A stretch of 64,000 nucleotides of DNA, from contig NZ_AWNH01000078.1 of assembly GCF_000482245.1 (NCBI RefSeq), forward strand, positions 1 through 64,000, given 5' to 3'. The translations under genes were made by a program, and so were the position numbers. This DNA is from Leptolyngbya sp. Heron Island J (GTDB lineage: Bacteria; Cyanobacteriota; Cyanobacteriia; Phormidesmidales; Phormidesmidaceae). Shown in pieces: positions 37,742-47,822 of this stretch; positions within the stretch are counted from its first letter, which is position 1, and each line of letters starts with the position of its first letter. The notes beneath the pieces were generated by a model. The model was not told where the DNA came from. It saw nothing but the letters and a program-made list of their open reading frames with translations, and did not search any database.

Positions 37742-38386
37742 CTAGTTTTTGCAAAGTTTTTCACAAAACTTTTTAGCTACTTCTAGAACCTGCAAGCTGA
37801 TTTCATGTCCCATCATGAATTCGTGATAGTCAACATCAACTGACAATTGGTCTAATCCAGTTTTATTTTGGAGGGCTTGCGTGATTGGAACGACCGGGTC
37901 CTGACGTCCATGGACTAACAAAATAGGGCGAGGGCTGATGGGAGTTGATAACGACCCATGGTTATAACCACTAAGGGCCATCATGCCAGCTAAGGGTAGC
38001 TGCATGCCGACGTCTAAGGCCATTGCTCCACCTTGAGAAAAGCCGCCAAGGACCGTCTTTTCTAAGGGGATACCGGTTTTGCTAGGTAGTGCTGTTAGCC
38101 AATCCAGCAGGAGCTGACGACTCTGTTGTAAGTCTGGCTGGTGGGTGAAGGGTTGGTCAAAGTCAAAAATATCGGGTAGCGCATACCACATGCGTCCACC
38201 GGGTGCCCCCATGCCACTGGCCACTTGGTGAGGGTGAGGCGCATTGGGAAACAGCATTGTGTAGTTGGCTAGCTGCATGTAGGGAGCGATGCCTGCCACA
38301 TCCTGGGCGTTGGCTCCCCAGCCGTGAAGGAGGATGAGTAAATGGCTAGCAGTAGAATCACCAGCAGATATTGCTTGGAGCGACAT
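37742..38386 (-). CDS. Phospholipase/carboxylesterase family serine hydrolase
   Basis: 214 residues: LLILLHGWGANAQD, the nucleophile GGFSQGGAMA, an aspartate in HGRQDPVVP and the histidine in MGHEIS. Family members are acyl-protein thioesterase-like carboxylesterases. The substrate is unknown. Lies 85 bp upstream of DUF2555 on the same strand. Confidence 0.88.
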   Translation of the reverse strand: MSLQAISAGDSTASHLLILLHGWGANAQDVAGIAPYMQLANYTMLFPNAPHPHQVASGMGAPGGRMWYALPDIFDFDQPFTHQPDLQQSRQLLLDWLTALPSKTGIPLEKTVLGGFSQGGAMALDVGMQLPLAGMMALSGYNHGSLSTPISPRPILLVHGRQDPVVPITQALQNKTGLDQLSVDVDYHEFMMGHEISLQVLEVAKKFCEKLCKN

Positions 38387-38546
38387 GGGAGCAATTTTAG
38401 GGGGAAGGTCGCTACGGATTCTACCTTAGGTTTATGTGTGATGATATACGCTGGTCTCTATGAAATTAAGGATTTTGGTGGAGAAAGAAGTACCAATAGC
38501 TACTAATCATCGTTCCATTTGCTACAGTTCAGGCATGTATTAGCTT

Positions 38547-39119
38547 ATGGATGCTAGTAGCATGACTGTTGCAACTCAGCCACTGACGCTTGAGGCATTT
38601 CTGGAACTGCCAGAAACCAAGTCCGCATCCGAATTCCTTCAGGGCCGTATTGTACAAAAGCCAATGCCCCAGGGTGAGCACAGTTTGCTGCAAAGTACGC
38701 TTTGCGAAACGATTAACCAGGCGGCAAAACCAGCTAAGCTGGCAGCCGCGTTTCCAGCGTTGCGGTGTACATTTGGTGGGCGTTCAATTATTCCAGATAT
38801 TTCAGTATTTCGTTGGGACCGCATTCCCCTGACTGAGACCGGGCGAATTGCAAATCGATTTTTAATTCCGCCAGACTGGTCTATTGAAGTCTTGTCGCCC
38901 GACCAGAGTCAAACTCAGGTACTCAGTAATTTATTGCACTGTATTGAGCATGGAAGTGAACTGGGTTGGCTGCTAGATCCAGGGGAAGACAGTGTGTTGA
39001 TAGTCGATAGAGATCAACGAATCCGGATTTTGACAGGTAAGGCGAGTTTACCTGTGTTGGAGGGGGTGGACTTATCACTAACTGCCATGACTGTATTTGG
39101 CTGGTTGATGTTGAATTAA
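38547..39119 (+). CDS. Uma2-family (DUF820) protein
   Basis: 190 residues. The subfamily core is IIPDISVFRWDRI, PPDWSIEVLSPDQS and GSELGWLLDP, with the acidic residues of the PD-(D/E)XK fold. The start is the ATG at 38547 or 38562. One of three Uma2 genes in the window, and of a different subfamily from the other two. Confidence 0.85.
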   Translation: MDASSMTVATQPLTLEAFLELPETKSASEFLQGRIVQKPMPQGEHSLLQSTLCETINQAAKPAKLAAAFPALRCTFGGRSIIPDISVFRWDRIPLTETGRIANRFLIPPDWSIEVLSPDQSQTQVLSNLLHCIEHGSELGWLLDPGEDSVLIVDRDQRIRILTGKASLPVLEGVDLSLTAMTVFGWLMLN

Positions 39120-39211
39120 TGGGAGATCCTGGATGACGCTTGTTGGTATTGCAAGGTAGGTGCAGGATATTATCCCTACGAGGAGAGCATAGGTTTGGGA
39201 AAAACGTCTCA

Positions 39212-39778
39212 CTATGCCAACGGTGGCAGCATATCGACAATCTGAACAATCAACCCATCAAACGCCAAGGGTGACACCGTCAAGGTTTCAGCCAGAATAG
39301 TTTGGGTTTGATATCGCCCATCCTTTGGCTGGCGAAATGTATAGAGCTGCCGTTCGATGACGTCGAGTATCCAGTATTCTTCAATACCTGCAGCAGAATA
39401 CAGAGGGGCCTTAGTTTCTCGGTCATATTTCAGGCTAGAGTCTGCTACTTCAATGACCAACAACACCTCGTCGGGACTGGGATGGTGGGTGCTGTAGACG
39501 AGTGGGTCACGGACAGCAATGACGATATCAGGCTCAGGTTCAGAGTGATTATTTAACCGGATAGGGTCCTGAACTCGGATAATGGCCTGGTTTTGCAATG
39601 CCAACTCAAATAAGGTTTTTATTCGGGTAGTGGCAGAAGCATGGGCAAACCCCTTGGCGATCATTGTGATAATTTCTCCATTCACCAACTCGGTATGCTC
39701 GGTTGCAGCAAGAATGCCAAGTTCGCTCATACGAGTATATTCATCAACGGTAAAGCGGCGAGTTTGACTGGCAACCAT
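39212..39778 (-). CDS. Uma2-family (DUF820) protein
   Basis: 188 residues from the ATG at 39778. The core reads EPEPDIVIAVRD, LLVIEVADSSLKYDRETKAP and GIEEYWILDV, the standard Uma2 layout. Convergent with the other Uma2 gene, 92 bp away. Function unknown. Confidence 0.88.
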   Translation of the reverse strand: MVASQTRRFTVDEYTRMSELGILAATEHTELVNGEIITMIAKGFAHASATTRIKTLFELALQNQAIIRVQDPIRLNNHSEPEPDIVIAVRDPLVYSTHHPSPDEVLLVIEVADSSLKYDRETKAPLYSAAGIEEYWILDVIERQLYTFRQPKDGRYQTQTILAETLTVSPLAFDGLIVQIVDMLPPLA

Positions 39779-39878
39779 GGAGAAAATCACAGTGCGACAG
39801 ATCTATTTTAAGGCTGTTATCTATTTGCCTTCACGTTTTACCCTAGTAAGGTTAAACACCCCAAGAATGTAGAATCCC

Positions 39879-41423
39879 ATGACACGCTTAGCGCTGCTTA
39901 GTGCATCTGATAAAACAGGCATTGTTGACCTGGCCAAGGTGCTCACCACAGAATTTGACTTTGACATTATTAGTAGCGGCGGCACGGCCCGCACTCTGAC
40001 CGAAGCAGGTATCCCTGTTACCAAAGTATCTGACTACACAGGCTTTCCTGAAATCCTCGGCGGTCGTGTCAAAACCTTGCAGCCCCGCATCCATGGTGGT
40101 CTTCTGGCTCGTACTGACAATCCTGACGATCAAAAAGACCTGGCCGACAACGACATTCGGCCCATCGATCTAGTCGTTGTCAATCTATACCCCTTTGAGC
40201 AGACGATTGCTAAGTCTGGGACCACGTTGACCGATGCGATTGAAAATATTGATATTGGTGGCCCCACCATGCTGCGTTCGGCGGCTAAAAATCATGCCTA
40301 TCTGACTGTGCTATGTGACCCGGCTCAATATGATGGTTATCTCAATGAACTACGGACTAATAACGGTCAACCGTCCTTAGGGTTTCGTGCTCAGTGTGCT
40401 CGCCAAGTTTTTTGGCATACTGCTACCTATGACCAGGCTATTGCTACGTACCTGACTGAACAAGCAGGCAGTTCCACTAGCGAGCGCTATGCGCTCAGCG
40501 GTACCCAGAAGCAACCGCTCCGTTATGGCGAAAATCCTCATCAGCCTGCTGTGTGGTATCAAACTGGTAATCAGCCTAGCGGCTGGGCGGCGGCTGAAAA
40601 GCTTCAAGGTAAAGACCTGAGTTATAACAATCTGGTTGATCTGGAGGCTGCCCGTCGCATTATTGCTGAATTTCCGAGCGAAAATGGCCCTGCTGCTGCT
40701 GTACTTAAGCATACAAATCCCTGTGGGGTAGCGATTGGGCAGTCTATGGCGTCTACTTACAGACGGGCGTTTGAGGCTGATAATGTATCTGCCTTTGGTG
40801 GCATCGTTGCTCTCAATCAGGAAATTGATGTAGAAACTGCCGAGTCGCTGACGCAGACATTTTTGGAGTGTGTGGTTGCTCCCGGCTGTGTGCCAGCTGC
40901 GCGGGAAATCTTAGTGAAAAAGAAAAACCTGCGGGTGTTAGTTTTACCAGATTTGGTCAACGGTCCGAGTCAAACGATTCGCGCGATCGCAGGTGGTTTC
41001 CTGACTCAAACGTCTGACGACTTTCAGGAGGACGTGACCCAGTGGAAAATTGTCACCGAGCGTCAGCCCAGCGAAGCTGAACTCATCGAAATGCTATTTT
41101 CCTGGCGTGTAGCAAAGCATGTCAAATCCAACGCGATCGTAGTTACCAATGAAAGCACCACTGTAGGTATTGGTGCTGGACAAATGAATCGTGTGGGTGC
41201 GGCAAAAATTGCCCTTGAACAAGCGGCAGAAAAAGCAGAAGGCGCTACGCTGGCTAGCGATGGATTTTTTCCGTTTGATGACTCAGTGCGCACTGCTGCT
41301 GCTGCTGGAATTAAAGCAATCGTGCAACCCGGCGGCAGTATTCGTGACGAAGACTCAATCAAAGCGGCCAATGAACTGGGATTGATTATGGCGTTCACAG
41401 GAACGCGACATTTCTTGCACTAA
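39879..41423 (+). CDS. purH: Bifunctional AICAR transformylase / IMP cyclohydrolase
   Basis: Last two steps of purine synthesis. The N-terminal cyclohydrolase starts ALLSASDKTGIVDLAKVL and contains GGRVKTLQPRIHGGLLAR; the transformylase has LRYGENPHQPA, the KHTNPCG motif and the C-terminal TGTRHFLH. 514 residues, full length. Confidence 0.97.
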   Translation: MTRLALLSASDKTGIVDLAKVLTTEFDFDIISSGGTARTLTEAGIPVTKVSDYTGFPEILGGRVKTLQPRIHGGLLARTDNPDDQKDLADNDIRPIDLVVVNLYPFEQTIAKSGTTLTDAIENIDIGGPTMLRSAAKNHAYLTVLCDPAQYDGYLNELRTNNGQPSLGFRAQCARQVFWHTATYDQAIATYLTEQAGSSTSERYALSGTQKQPLRYGENPHQPAVWYQTGNQPSGWAAAEKLQGKDLSYNNLVDLEAARRIIAEFPSENGPAAAVLKHTNPCGVAIGQSMASTYRRAFEADNVSAFGGIVALNQEIDVETAESLTQTFLECVVAPGCVPAAREILVKKKNLRVLVLPDLVNGPSQTIRAIAGGFLTQTSDDFQEDVTQWKIVTERQPSEAELIEMLFSWRVAKHVKSNAIVVTNESTTVGIGAGQMNRVGAAKIALEQAAEKAEGATLASDGFFPFDDSVRTAAAAGIKAIVQPGGSIRDEDSIKAANELGLIMAFTGTRHFLH

Positions 41424-41495
41424 TCTTGCACTAGTCAGGGGTAGCTGGGTGAGTAGATTCAACCCCAGCTACTGGCTAGTTTCCCTAGCAATTCT

Positions 41496-41954
41496 CTAAT
41501 TGCCCTTAAGCCACTTCTGACCGTTAAGACGTTGCATTAGGTACAAGACCATCAGGTCCAGGGTAATACGACGCTCATCGCCCATAAATTGCTCAATAGT
41601 GCTAGGGGCTGCTCCATCGGTCGTGCAAGAGAAAACCTTAGGTCCTTTGATGTTTTCTTCCAAAAAAGCAATGTTGAACTGACGCGAGTTGTCAGCCCAG
41701 CGACCGATCACCTGAGGATAACTTTCGCTATCGACACCAACAACCTGTACAGGCTGGGTTTCAAAGGAAAGGTCTAAACCATCTACTCCTTCTTCTTTTT
41801 CGAGGGCTGTTTTAACAGCAGGTAAAAAATGCTGCTGAATAAATTCCGCAAACGGTTTGTCTTCTAACTTGGGCGGTTTCGCCTTTTTAGCTTTTGCGGG
41901 CGCTTTCTCAGCGGACTTTGCCGCAGGGGCCTTAGGAGTCGACTCGTCTGCCAT
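41496..41954 (-). CDS. DUF2996 protein
   Basis: 152 residues: a low-complexity Ala/Lys/Pro N-terminus (about 30 residues) and a conserved domain with KPFAEFIQQHFLPAV and ITLDLMVLYLMQRLNGQKW. The family is confined to cyanobacteria and plastid-bearing eukaryotes. Function not known to me. Confidence 0.8.
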   Translation of the reverse strand: MADESTPKAPAAKSAEKAPAKAKKAKPPKLEDKPFAEFIQQHFLPAVKTALEKEEGVDGLDLSFETQPVQVVGVDSESYPQVIGRWADNSRQFNIAFLEENIKGPKVFSCTTDGAAPSTIEQFMGDERRITLDLMVLYLMQRLNGQKWLKGN

Positions 41955-42101
41955 GCTTTTTGTCTATTGGTTTGCGTTTAGGACATGGAGCATATCCCAA
42001 ACAGGGTCTCTCCCATATTAGTAAACCTTGCTCACATCCAGAACTGTAGTTTTTCTGTACAGCGGTTTAAGCGGTGGCTAGGACAATTGAGGACAATGAG
42101 T

Positions 42102-42137
42102 AACGCCTCCCTAGAAATAGATCCTCAAGGAGGCGTT
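42102..42137. terminator. Hairpin downstream of gmd
   Basis: A 9-bp stem (AACGCCTCC / GGAGGCGTT) with an 18-nt loop, 29 bp beyond the gmd stop. It lacks a clear T-run on the gmd (minus) strand, so termination is plausible but not certain. Confidence 0.45.
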
Positions 42138-42166
42138 TAGGTGGGATCTGGCTAAACCGTGAAACG

Positions 42167-43231
42167 TTAGGACATCACACCTGCGATCGCTTGACGCACA
42201 GTGGCAGCATCTGACTGCTTGGTCACAGGATCTAGACCAATGGCTTCTAAGTCCGCGTCTACCATCAATTTAACTAAGCCTGGGAAGTCAATGGATGGCT
42301 TCCAACCCAGCTTTTCTTGGGTATGGGTGGGATCGCCGATCAGAATATCGACCTCAGCAGGGCGCAGATAGCGAGGGTCAAACTTAACGTAGTCCTGCCA
42401 ATCAAGGTTGACATAGGTAAAGGCAATATTTAGAAACTCTTTGATGGTGTGGGTTTCACCCGTTGCAACGACGTAGTCGCCAGGCTCATCCTGCTGTAGC
42501 ATCAGCCACATTGCCCTGACATAGTCCTTGGCATAGCCCCAGTCACGCTTGGAGTCTAAGTTGCCAAGATAGAGAGATTTTTGACGACCGGCGACAATGC
42601 GGGCAACGGCGCGGGTAATTTTGCGGGTTACAAAGGTTTCACCACGACGGGGGGACTCGTGGTTAAACAGGATGCCATTGCAGGCAAACATGTTGTACGA
42701 CTCACGATAGTTAACAGTCTGCCAGTGAGCATAGACTTTAGCGCAGGCGTAGGGGCTACGGGGATAAAAAGGAGTGGTTTCCTTCTGGGGAATTTCCTGG
42801 ACTTTCCCAAACATTTCGGAGGAACCAGCTTGATAGAAGCGGACCTCTGCGTCGGTGCGCTGCTGGTAGTCGCGAATTGCTTCCATTAGCCGCAGGGCTC
42901 CCATAGCGACCGTATCAACGGTGTATTCTGGAGAGTCAAAACTGACTCGCACGTGGGATTGGGCTCCGAGGTTATAAACTTCGTCGGGCTGAACCTGTTC
43001 TAAGATGCGCCGCAACATGGTGCCGTCGTTGAGGTCACCATAGTGGAGAAACAGACGAGCATCCTCGCTGTGAGGATCGACGTACATATGATCGATGCGA
43101 TCAGTATTGAATGTGGAGGTACGACGAATAATGCCGTGGACCTCGTACCCTTTTTCTAATAGAAGTTCTGCAAGATAAGACCCGTCTTGGCCTGTAATTC
43201 CCGTAATTAGCGCACGCTTAGTCTGCGTCAT
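42167..43231 (-). CDS. gmd: GDP-mannose 4,6-dehydratase
   Basis: Converts GDP-mannose to GDP-4-keto-6-deoxymannose for fucose or rhamnose-type sugars. [20 protein letters not shown] is the NAD site, YACAK the catalytic Tyr-Lys pair and [16 protein letters not shown] the substrate loop. 354 residues. The usual partner (GDP-fucose synthase) is not in this window. Confidence 0.96.
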   Translation of the reverse strand: MTQTKRALITGITGQDGSYLAELLLEKGYEVHGIIRRTSTFNTDRIDHMYVDPHSEDARLFLHYGDLNDGTMLRRILEQVQPDEVYNLGAQSHVRVSFDSPEYTVDTVAMGALRLMEAIRDYQQRTDAEVRFYQAGSSEMFGKVQEIPQKETTPFYPRSPYACAKVYAHWQTVNYRESYNMFACNGILFNHESPRRGETFVTRKITRAVARIVAGRQKSLYLGNLDSKRDWGYAKDYVRAMWLMLQQDEPGDYVVATGETHTIKEFLNIAFTYVNLDWQDYVKFDPRYLRPAEVDILIGDPTHTQEKLGWKPSIDFPGLVKLMVDADLEAIGLDPVTKQSDAATVRQAIAGVMS

Positions 43232-43651
43232 ATTGTCAGTTTCCTTAACTTATAAAAATTGCTAGTAGATAGCCCTAATAACCAGGCATATGGTAGTCGA
43301 GGAACACCTTCATATTCGATAACACTGTTCTAAGCTCCGGAGAAGCTGTTAGTTTGAACAGACCCTCGAACCATGAAAGCTTATAAAAAGCGCCTTTGGC
43401 TGATGCAGTATGACAGTTAGCAAGTTTAGTCACGATTAATAGGTAATCCAGGTAATCCATATGCCTACATTCCCTTTGCTTGTTTAGACTGCCCATATTG
43501 GTTGAGTCTGGCAGAGGGGGGATACCACCGATAGTTGCTTCACAGTTTGCGACTAGATATATAGCGCTCTTATCATGATCATTACGCTAGCTTTAAATTC
43601 TTGGTTCTTAAATCAAGAGGTTATGAGGTGTTTGTAAGCTGATGGAGAAGT
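43232..43651. other. Intergenic region upstream of gmd
   Basis: About 420 AT-rich bases. A 73-codon minus-strand frame at 43275-43496 has no recognisable domain and is probably not a gene, or is a remnant. Otherwise nothing stands out. Confidence 0.4.
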
Positions 43652-43936
43652 TTAGGCTCTGCGATCGCGTTCGATATCGTAAATCGCCTTTTCCCAACAC
43701 CATTGCTCGGAGCGATCGGGATTTTGCGATCGTACCCGTTGCACTAATCGCGCCGCGACGGCCTGGTTACCATTAACTAACCGCATCAGCCGCTGTCGCG
43801 TGGCTCGTGGGACTCCTGACGGGCCGGTTGGTGAAGACGGTGCTGCAAATCGAATTGGCAAGCGATAACCCGTCAGCCAGCAAAAGACTGCCACCACCAG
43901 CACCACAGCAAAGATGACTGAAAAGATGGATGACAT
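43652..43936 (-). CDS. Small membrane-anchored protein of unknown function
   Basis: 94 residues: an N-terminal membrane helix (IFSVIFAVVLVVAVFCWLTG), a Pro/Ser linker and a basic helical tail (RLMRLVNGNQAVAARLVQRV ... WCWEKAIYDIERDRR). The pattern is typical of small single-pass cyanobacterial proteins. The stop region carries a HIP1 octamer. Divergent from the DUF924 gene, 35 bp away. Confidence 0.6.
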   Translation of the reverse strand: MSSIFSVIFAVVLVVAVFCWLTGYRLPIRFAAPSSPTGPSGVPRATRQRLMRLVNGNQAVAARLVQRVRSQNPDRSEQWCWEKAIYDIERDRRA

Positions 43937-43971
43937 GTCGATTTCCCCCGCGTTTAACTAGCGAAATACCT

Positions 43972-44550
43972 ATGGACTCAGTCGATCGCGATACTCAGGC
44001 CGTGTTGGATTTTTGGTTTGGTTCACCCCCTGGGGAGTATCGCAAGCAATGGTTTCGTAAAGATCCTGACTTTGATGAGCAGATTAAAACCCGGTTTTTA
44101 GATCTTTATGGGGCTATGGTAGCGTCACCACCTGAAATCTGGTTAAAAACGGCCTCATCAAGCCTGGCTCGGATTATTGTGTTGGATCAGTTTGCCCGCA
44201 ATATGTTTCGAGGAACCCCCCAGAGTTTTGCTGCTGACCCCCTGGCTCTGGCTACGGCAGAAATGGCAATTGAGCAGGGTTATGATGTCCAAATGCTGTC
44301 GGTGGAGCGATTTTTTCTATACCTACCGTTTGAGCATAGTGAGAATTTGACCCACCAACATCGCTGTGTTGCATACTTCGAAGACCTGATAAAAGACGCA
44401 CCGGATCTAGAGCATGGTTTAGCCTATGCCCGACGTCATCGAGATGTGATCGAACGATTTGGCCGATTCCCCCATCGTAATCAAACGCTGAATCGCCAGA
44501 GCACGGAGACAGAGCTGGAGTTTCTACAGCAGCCGGGTTCCAGATTTTAG
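43972..44550 (+). CDS. DUF924 family protein
   Basis: 192 residues from the ATG at 43972. AVLDFWFGSPPGEYRKQWF, IIVLDQFARNMFRGTP, and FLYLPFEHSEN are the family's conserved blocks; the fold is an all-helical TPR-like bundle. Function unknown. The longer frame from 43930 would overlap the neighbouring promoter and is not needed. Confidence 0.85.
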   Translation: MDSVDRDTQAVLDFWFGSPPGEYRKQWFRKDPDFDEQIKTRFLDLYGAMVASPPEIWLKTASSSLARIIVLDQFARNMFRGTPQSFAADPLALATAEMAIEQGYDVQMLSVERFFLYLPFEHSENLTHQHRCVAYFEDLIKDAPDLEHGLAYARRHRDVIERFGRFPHRNQTLNRQSTETELEFLQQPGSRF

Positions 44551-44560
44551 ATGAACAGAT

Positions 44561-44644
44561 AGGGGCGCGCCGATGTGCGCCCTTCAAAACGTAGGCAAAC
44601 GTTTAATATCCTTTGTTGGACGCACCGCAGTACGTCCAACAAAG
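44561..44644. repeat. Two adjacent hairpins between convergent genes
   Basis: The first (44561-44584) pairs AGGGGCGC with GTGCGCCCTT-type sequence with one G-U pair, and belongs to a repeat style common between cyanobacterial genes. The second (44611-44644) has a perfect 12-bp stem (CTTTGTTGGACG) around a 10-nt loop. They lie after DUF924 (+) and queF (-) and may terminate both. Confidence 0.75.
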
Positions 44645-44675
44645 ACAATCGATATCCTTAACAGTCTAGAGACCC

Positions 44676-45107
44676 TTAATCGGCTGCCTTTTCATATTCA
44701 ATTTCAACCGTGGTGTGTACGTTCCCACGGGGTTGAAAATCGCCCTTGATCTTGAATTTCAAGGGGTCGGCAGCGGCGATAAAGTCATCCATGATCTGAT
44801 TGATGGATTCTTCGTGGGAAATGTAGCGATCGCGATAGCCATTGATGTAAAGCTTAATGGCCTTCAGCTCTACTACCTTCTGGTTGGGAGTGTAGGTGAT
44901 ATAAATCGTGGCAAAGTCTGGGTAGCCAGAGAATGGGCATTTGCAAGTAAACTCCGGCAGGGTTATGTTGACGTCATATCGGCGACCAGGACGAGGATTG
45001 GGAAATGTGATCAGCTGATTTTCCTCAATCGCGCGCTCACCGTATTTAACAGTGTCAGCAGGACTACCATTGTTTGGCAAGTTAGTTGGCAGGGTGGTAT
45101 CGGGCAT
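44676..45107 (-). CDS. queF: NADPH-dependent 7-cyano-7-deazaguanine (preQ0) reductase
   Basis: QueF reduces preQ0 to preQ1 in queuosine synthesis. The catalytic cysteine is in FTCKCPFSGYPDFA, and ELKAIKLYINGYRDR followed by SHEE is the NADPH/substrate motif of unimodular QueF. 143 residues. No preQ1 riboswitch was seen upstream. Confidence 0.93.
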   Translation of the reverse strand: MPDTTLPTNLPNNGSPADTVKYGERAIEENQLITFPNPRPGRRYDVNITLPEFTCKCPFSGYPDFATIYITYTPNQKVVELKAIKLYINGYRDRYISHEESINQIMDDFIAAADPLKFKIKGDFQPRGNVHTTVEIEYEKAAD

Positions 45108-45450
45108 AGTGGTGGTGAAAGTTCTAAAAAAAGTTGATGATTTTTGAGGGACCAGGTTAAAACTAGACGGACAATTATGCTAGCTATAGTCAGCTGTTTT
45201 TCAAGATGCCATTGGCTGTTCCACGACCTATCCCAGCAGTGGAACACTAGACTCATCAATCGCCTTTGGCTAGCAGTTGGCAACAACTTAGAGCAAATAC
45301 TTGACGAATGGCGTTGACGTTGCTCTAATTTGAACGTCCCGAGCGGCCAGTTTCCTGCCTATTTCCAGACTAGCTGCTGACAAAGCTCCCTTTTGCGACC
45401 ATCATAGGGCAGCTGATTTGTGTTTCTATTGGAGATTTTTGGAACTGCTT
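45108..45450. other. Divergent intergenic region, queF / coiled-coil gene
   Basis: About 340 bases with no convincing frame. I looked for a preQ1 riboswitch on the queF side and did not find the pseudoknot pattern. Confidence 0.4.
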
Positions 45451-46011
45451 ATGAATCCTTCTCACAATTCTGACTCAGGCAGACATCCGATGAGATCAGA
45501 CGCCGTCGGCTATTCCCCCTCGGTACCTGTGTCGGTGTATCGTGAGCTGGCAGCTGAGCTGCAGGCTACAAAGGCAATGGTGGATTCATTGAGTGCGCAA
45601 AACAATCATCTGACGAACCAAAACCATCTGTTGCGACAAAATATTCACCAAATGGTGCAGGTGGCACTGCAGTTAGGACATCATGCTGGTGTAGCTCATC
45701 CTGCAGAGGTTGAAATGACTTTATCTCCACCGCCTGCAGAACTCCATATCCAGCCCCAGGCTGAACAGCCAATCAGACAGTCGGTAAAGCCAGTTTCAGA
45801 GCCGAGTCGTAAAGTAGTTTCTAAACGCCCTAAGGCGAGTCTCTCTAAAGTCTTTACAGAGCATTCTGGGGAAAATCGTCGCTACAACTTAGAGTCGTCA
45901 GCAAGTGGTAGTTTGAGTACCCTCTGGCTGATTGTTTCCATTGCCATCATCATTCTCACAGCGTTTGGTGCAGGTTTTTTGATTATGCGTCCGCTAATTA
46001 ATGATCGCTAG
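45451..46011 (+). CDS. Coiled-coil, tail-anchored membrane protein (cyanobacterial, uncharacterised)
   Basis: 186 residues from the ATG at 45451. VPVSVYRELAAELQATKAMV and the NQNHLLRQN region form a coiled coil (about 35-80); a Pro-rich and basic linker follows; LWLIVSIAIIILTAFGAGFL near the C-terminus is a membrane helix with only a few residues after it. Similar proteins precede glnB in other cyanobacteria as I recall. Possible cell-envelope or division role, unproven. Confidence 0.65.
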   Translation: MNPSHNSDSGRHPMRSDAVGYSPSVPVSVYRELAAELQATKAMVDSLSAQNNHLTNQNHLLRQNIHQMVQVALQLGHHAGVAHPAEVEMTLSPPPAELHIQPQAEQPIRQSVKPVSEPSRKVVSKRPKASLSKVFTEHSGENRRYNLESSASGSLSTLWLIVSIAIIILTAFGAGFLIMRPLINDR

Positions 46012-46076
46012 ACCAAATATCGTCGCTTAGAACAGTTTCTACTCTAGAATTAACTACGCAGCCGATTGCTAACACC

Positions 46077-46090
46077 GTATCAATTGTTAC
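46077..46090. promoter_or_regulatory. NtcA binding site upstream of glnB
   Basis: A perfect GTA-N8-TAC match, extended to the palindrome ACCGTA...TACGGT, is centred about 97 bp before the glnB start. NtcA is the cyanobacterial nitrogen regulator and activates glnB in several species. An A/T-rich -10-like segment (TAAACGT) follows at about 46114, a suitable distance for a class II site. Confidence 0.7.
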
Positions 46091-46174
46091 GGTGGGTTGT
46101 CTGTGTAACCCGTTAAACGTTGATATCGTATGTTGGCCCAATTTTGTTATTGGTCCAGTGTATGGAGTTTATAA

Positions 46175-46518
<344 letters not shown>

Positions 46519-46519
<1 letters not shown>

Positions 46520-47775
46520 TGTCGTCTGACAAGCTATCAATTGACCATTTCCTGGCAGGCTATGGCCGATTCGGTGTCAACCTTGGGCTGTCGCGGATTG
46601 AGACACTATTAGGGTGTTTAGGTAACCCTCAAGACCGGGTTCCTATTGTTCATGTTGCCGGTACGAATGGTAAAGGCTCGGTCTGTGCCTATGTGGCATC
46701 GGTTTTAACTGCGGCTGGTTATCGGGTAGGGCGCTACACATCTCCCCATTTGTTGACCTGGAACGAACGTATTTGTATTAATCAACAGCCGATTACAGAT
46801 GAGGCTCTTTGGCATCATTTGAGAACGGTTGCGGCGGCGATTGACCCAAATTCAGAAACGCCTACTCAATTTGAGGTATTTACGGCGGCGGCCTGGTCGT
46901 ATTTTGCAGCTGAAGCTGTAGATATAGCTGTGATTGAGGTGGGCTTAGGGGGGCGTTTGGATGCGACCAATGTGTGTTCTGACCCGCTGGTGACAGCTGT
47001 TGTTTCGCTCAGCCGTGAGCATTGGCAGCGTCTGGGGCCGACGCTAACGCATATTGCTAGGGAGAAGGCCGGTATTCTTAAATCCGGTCGTCCTGTGGTG
47101 ATGGGACCGTTACCGATGGAGGCTGATGGGGTAGTCCGCCAGCGGGCATTGGAGCTAGGCTGTCCACTATATGAGGTGACGCCAGCTCAAATTACAGCAT
47201 CAGGTCAGTGGCGTAGTGGTCTAGACGAAGTCATTGACTATGAGTCGGGCCTTTTGGGGGAACATCAGCGGGTAAATAGTGGAATTGCGATCGCAATTCT
47301 TCAACTACTTCAAAAACAAGGCTGGCAAATTTCCACGGTGGCTATCCAAAAGGGTATGGCTGCAACCGGCTGGCCAGGACGTTTGCAATGGCTGACCTGG
47401 CAAGGACAACAACTACTGATTGACGGTGCCCATAATCCTGCTGCCGCTCAAATGCTGCGTCGTTATGTTGATTCTCTCCCTCAGCCTGTTACCTGGCTGA
47501 TGGGCATGTTGGCGACTAAGGATCACCAGGATATCTTTGAGGCTCTATTGCACCCAGGTGACACACTACATATAGTGCCTGTGCCAGGACATCAAACGGC
47601 AGAGCCAACAGATTTAGCTCAACTAGCGCAGGAGGTATGTCCCGAGTTAGCAGGATGTTACACTCACGACACCTTTGGGGTGGGGTTGACTGCATTTGAG
47701 GAAGCAGACGGTAAGACCAAGGTGCTGTGTGGTTCTTTGTATTTAATTGGGGATTTTCTGACTCGGTTCAACTGA
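46519..47775 (+). CDS. folC: Folylpolyglutamate synthase / dihydrofolate synthase
   Basis: A Mur-ligase-like enzyme that adds glutamate to folates. P-loop VAGTNGKGSVCAYVAS, IEVGLGGRLDATNV, and LLIDGAHNPAA are the diagnostic motifs. The GTG start at 46519 shares its G with the glnB stop (TAGTG), so folC probably rides on the nitrogen-regulated glnB transcript. Confidence 0.94.
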
Positions 47776-47822
47776 ACATGTGGGCGATGATAGAAAGTGG
47801 GCGGTGCCTATCCTACGGGGAA

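Noticed and set aside
43275-43496. 73-codon minus-strand frame
   Set aside because: No recognisable domain, weak start context and no evidence of conservation; may be a remnant.
45108-45300. preQ1 riboswitch upstream of queF
   Set aside because: The sequence lacks the conserved hairpin and A-rich pseudoknot tail; only scattered similarity.
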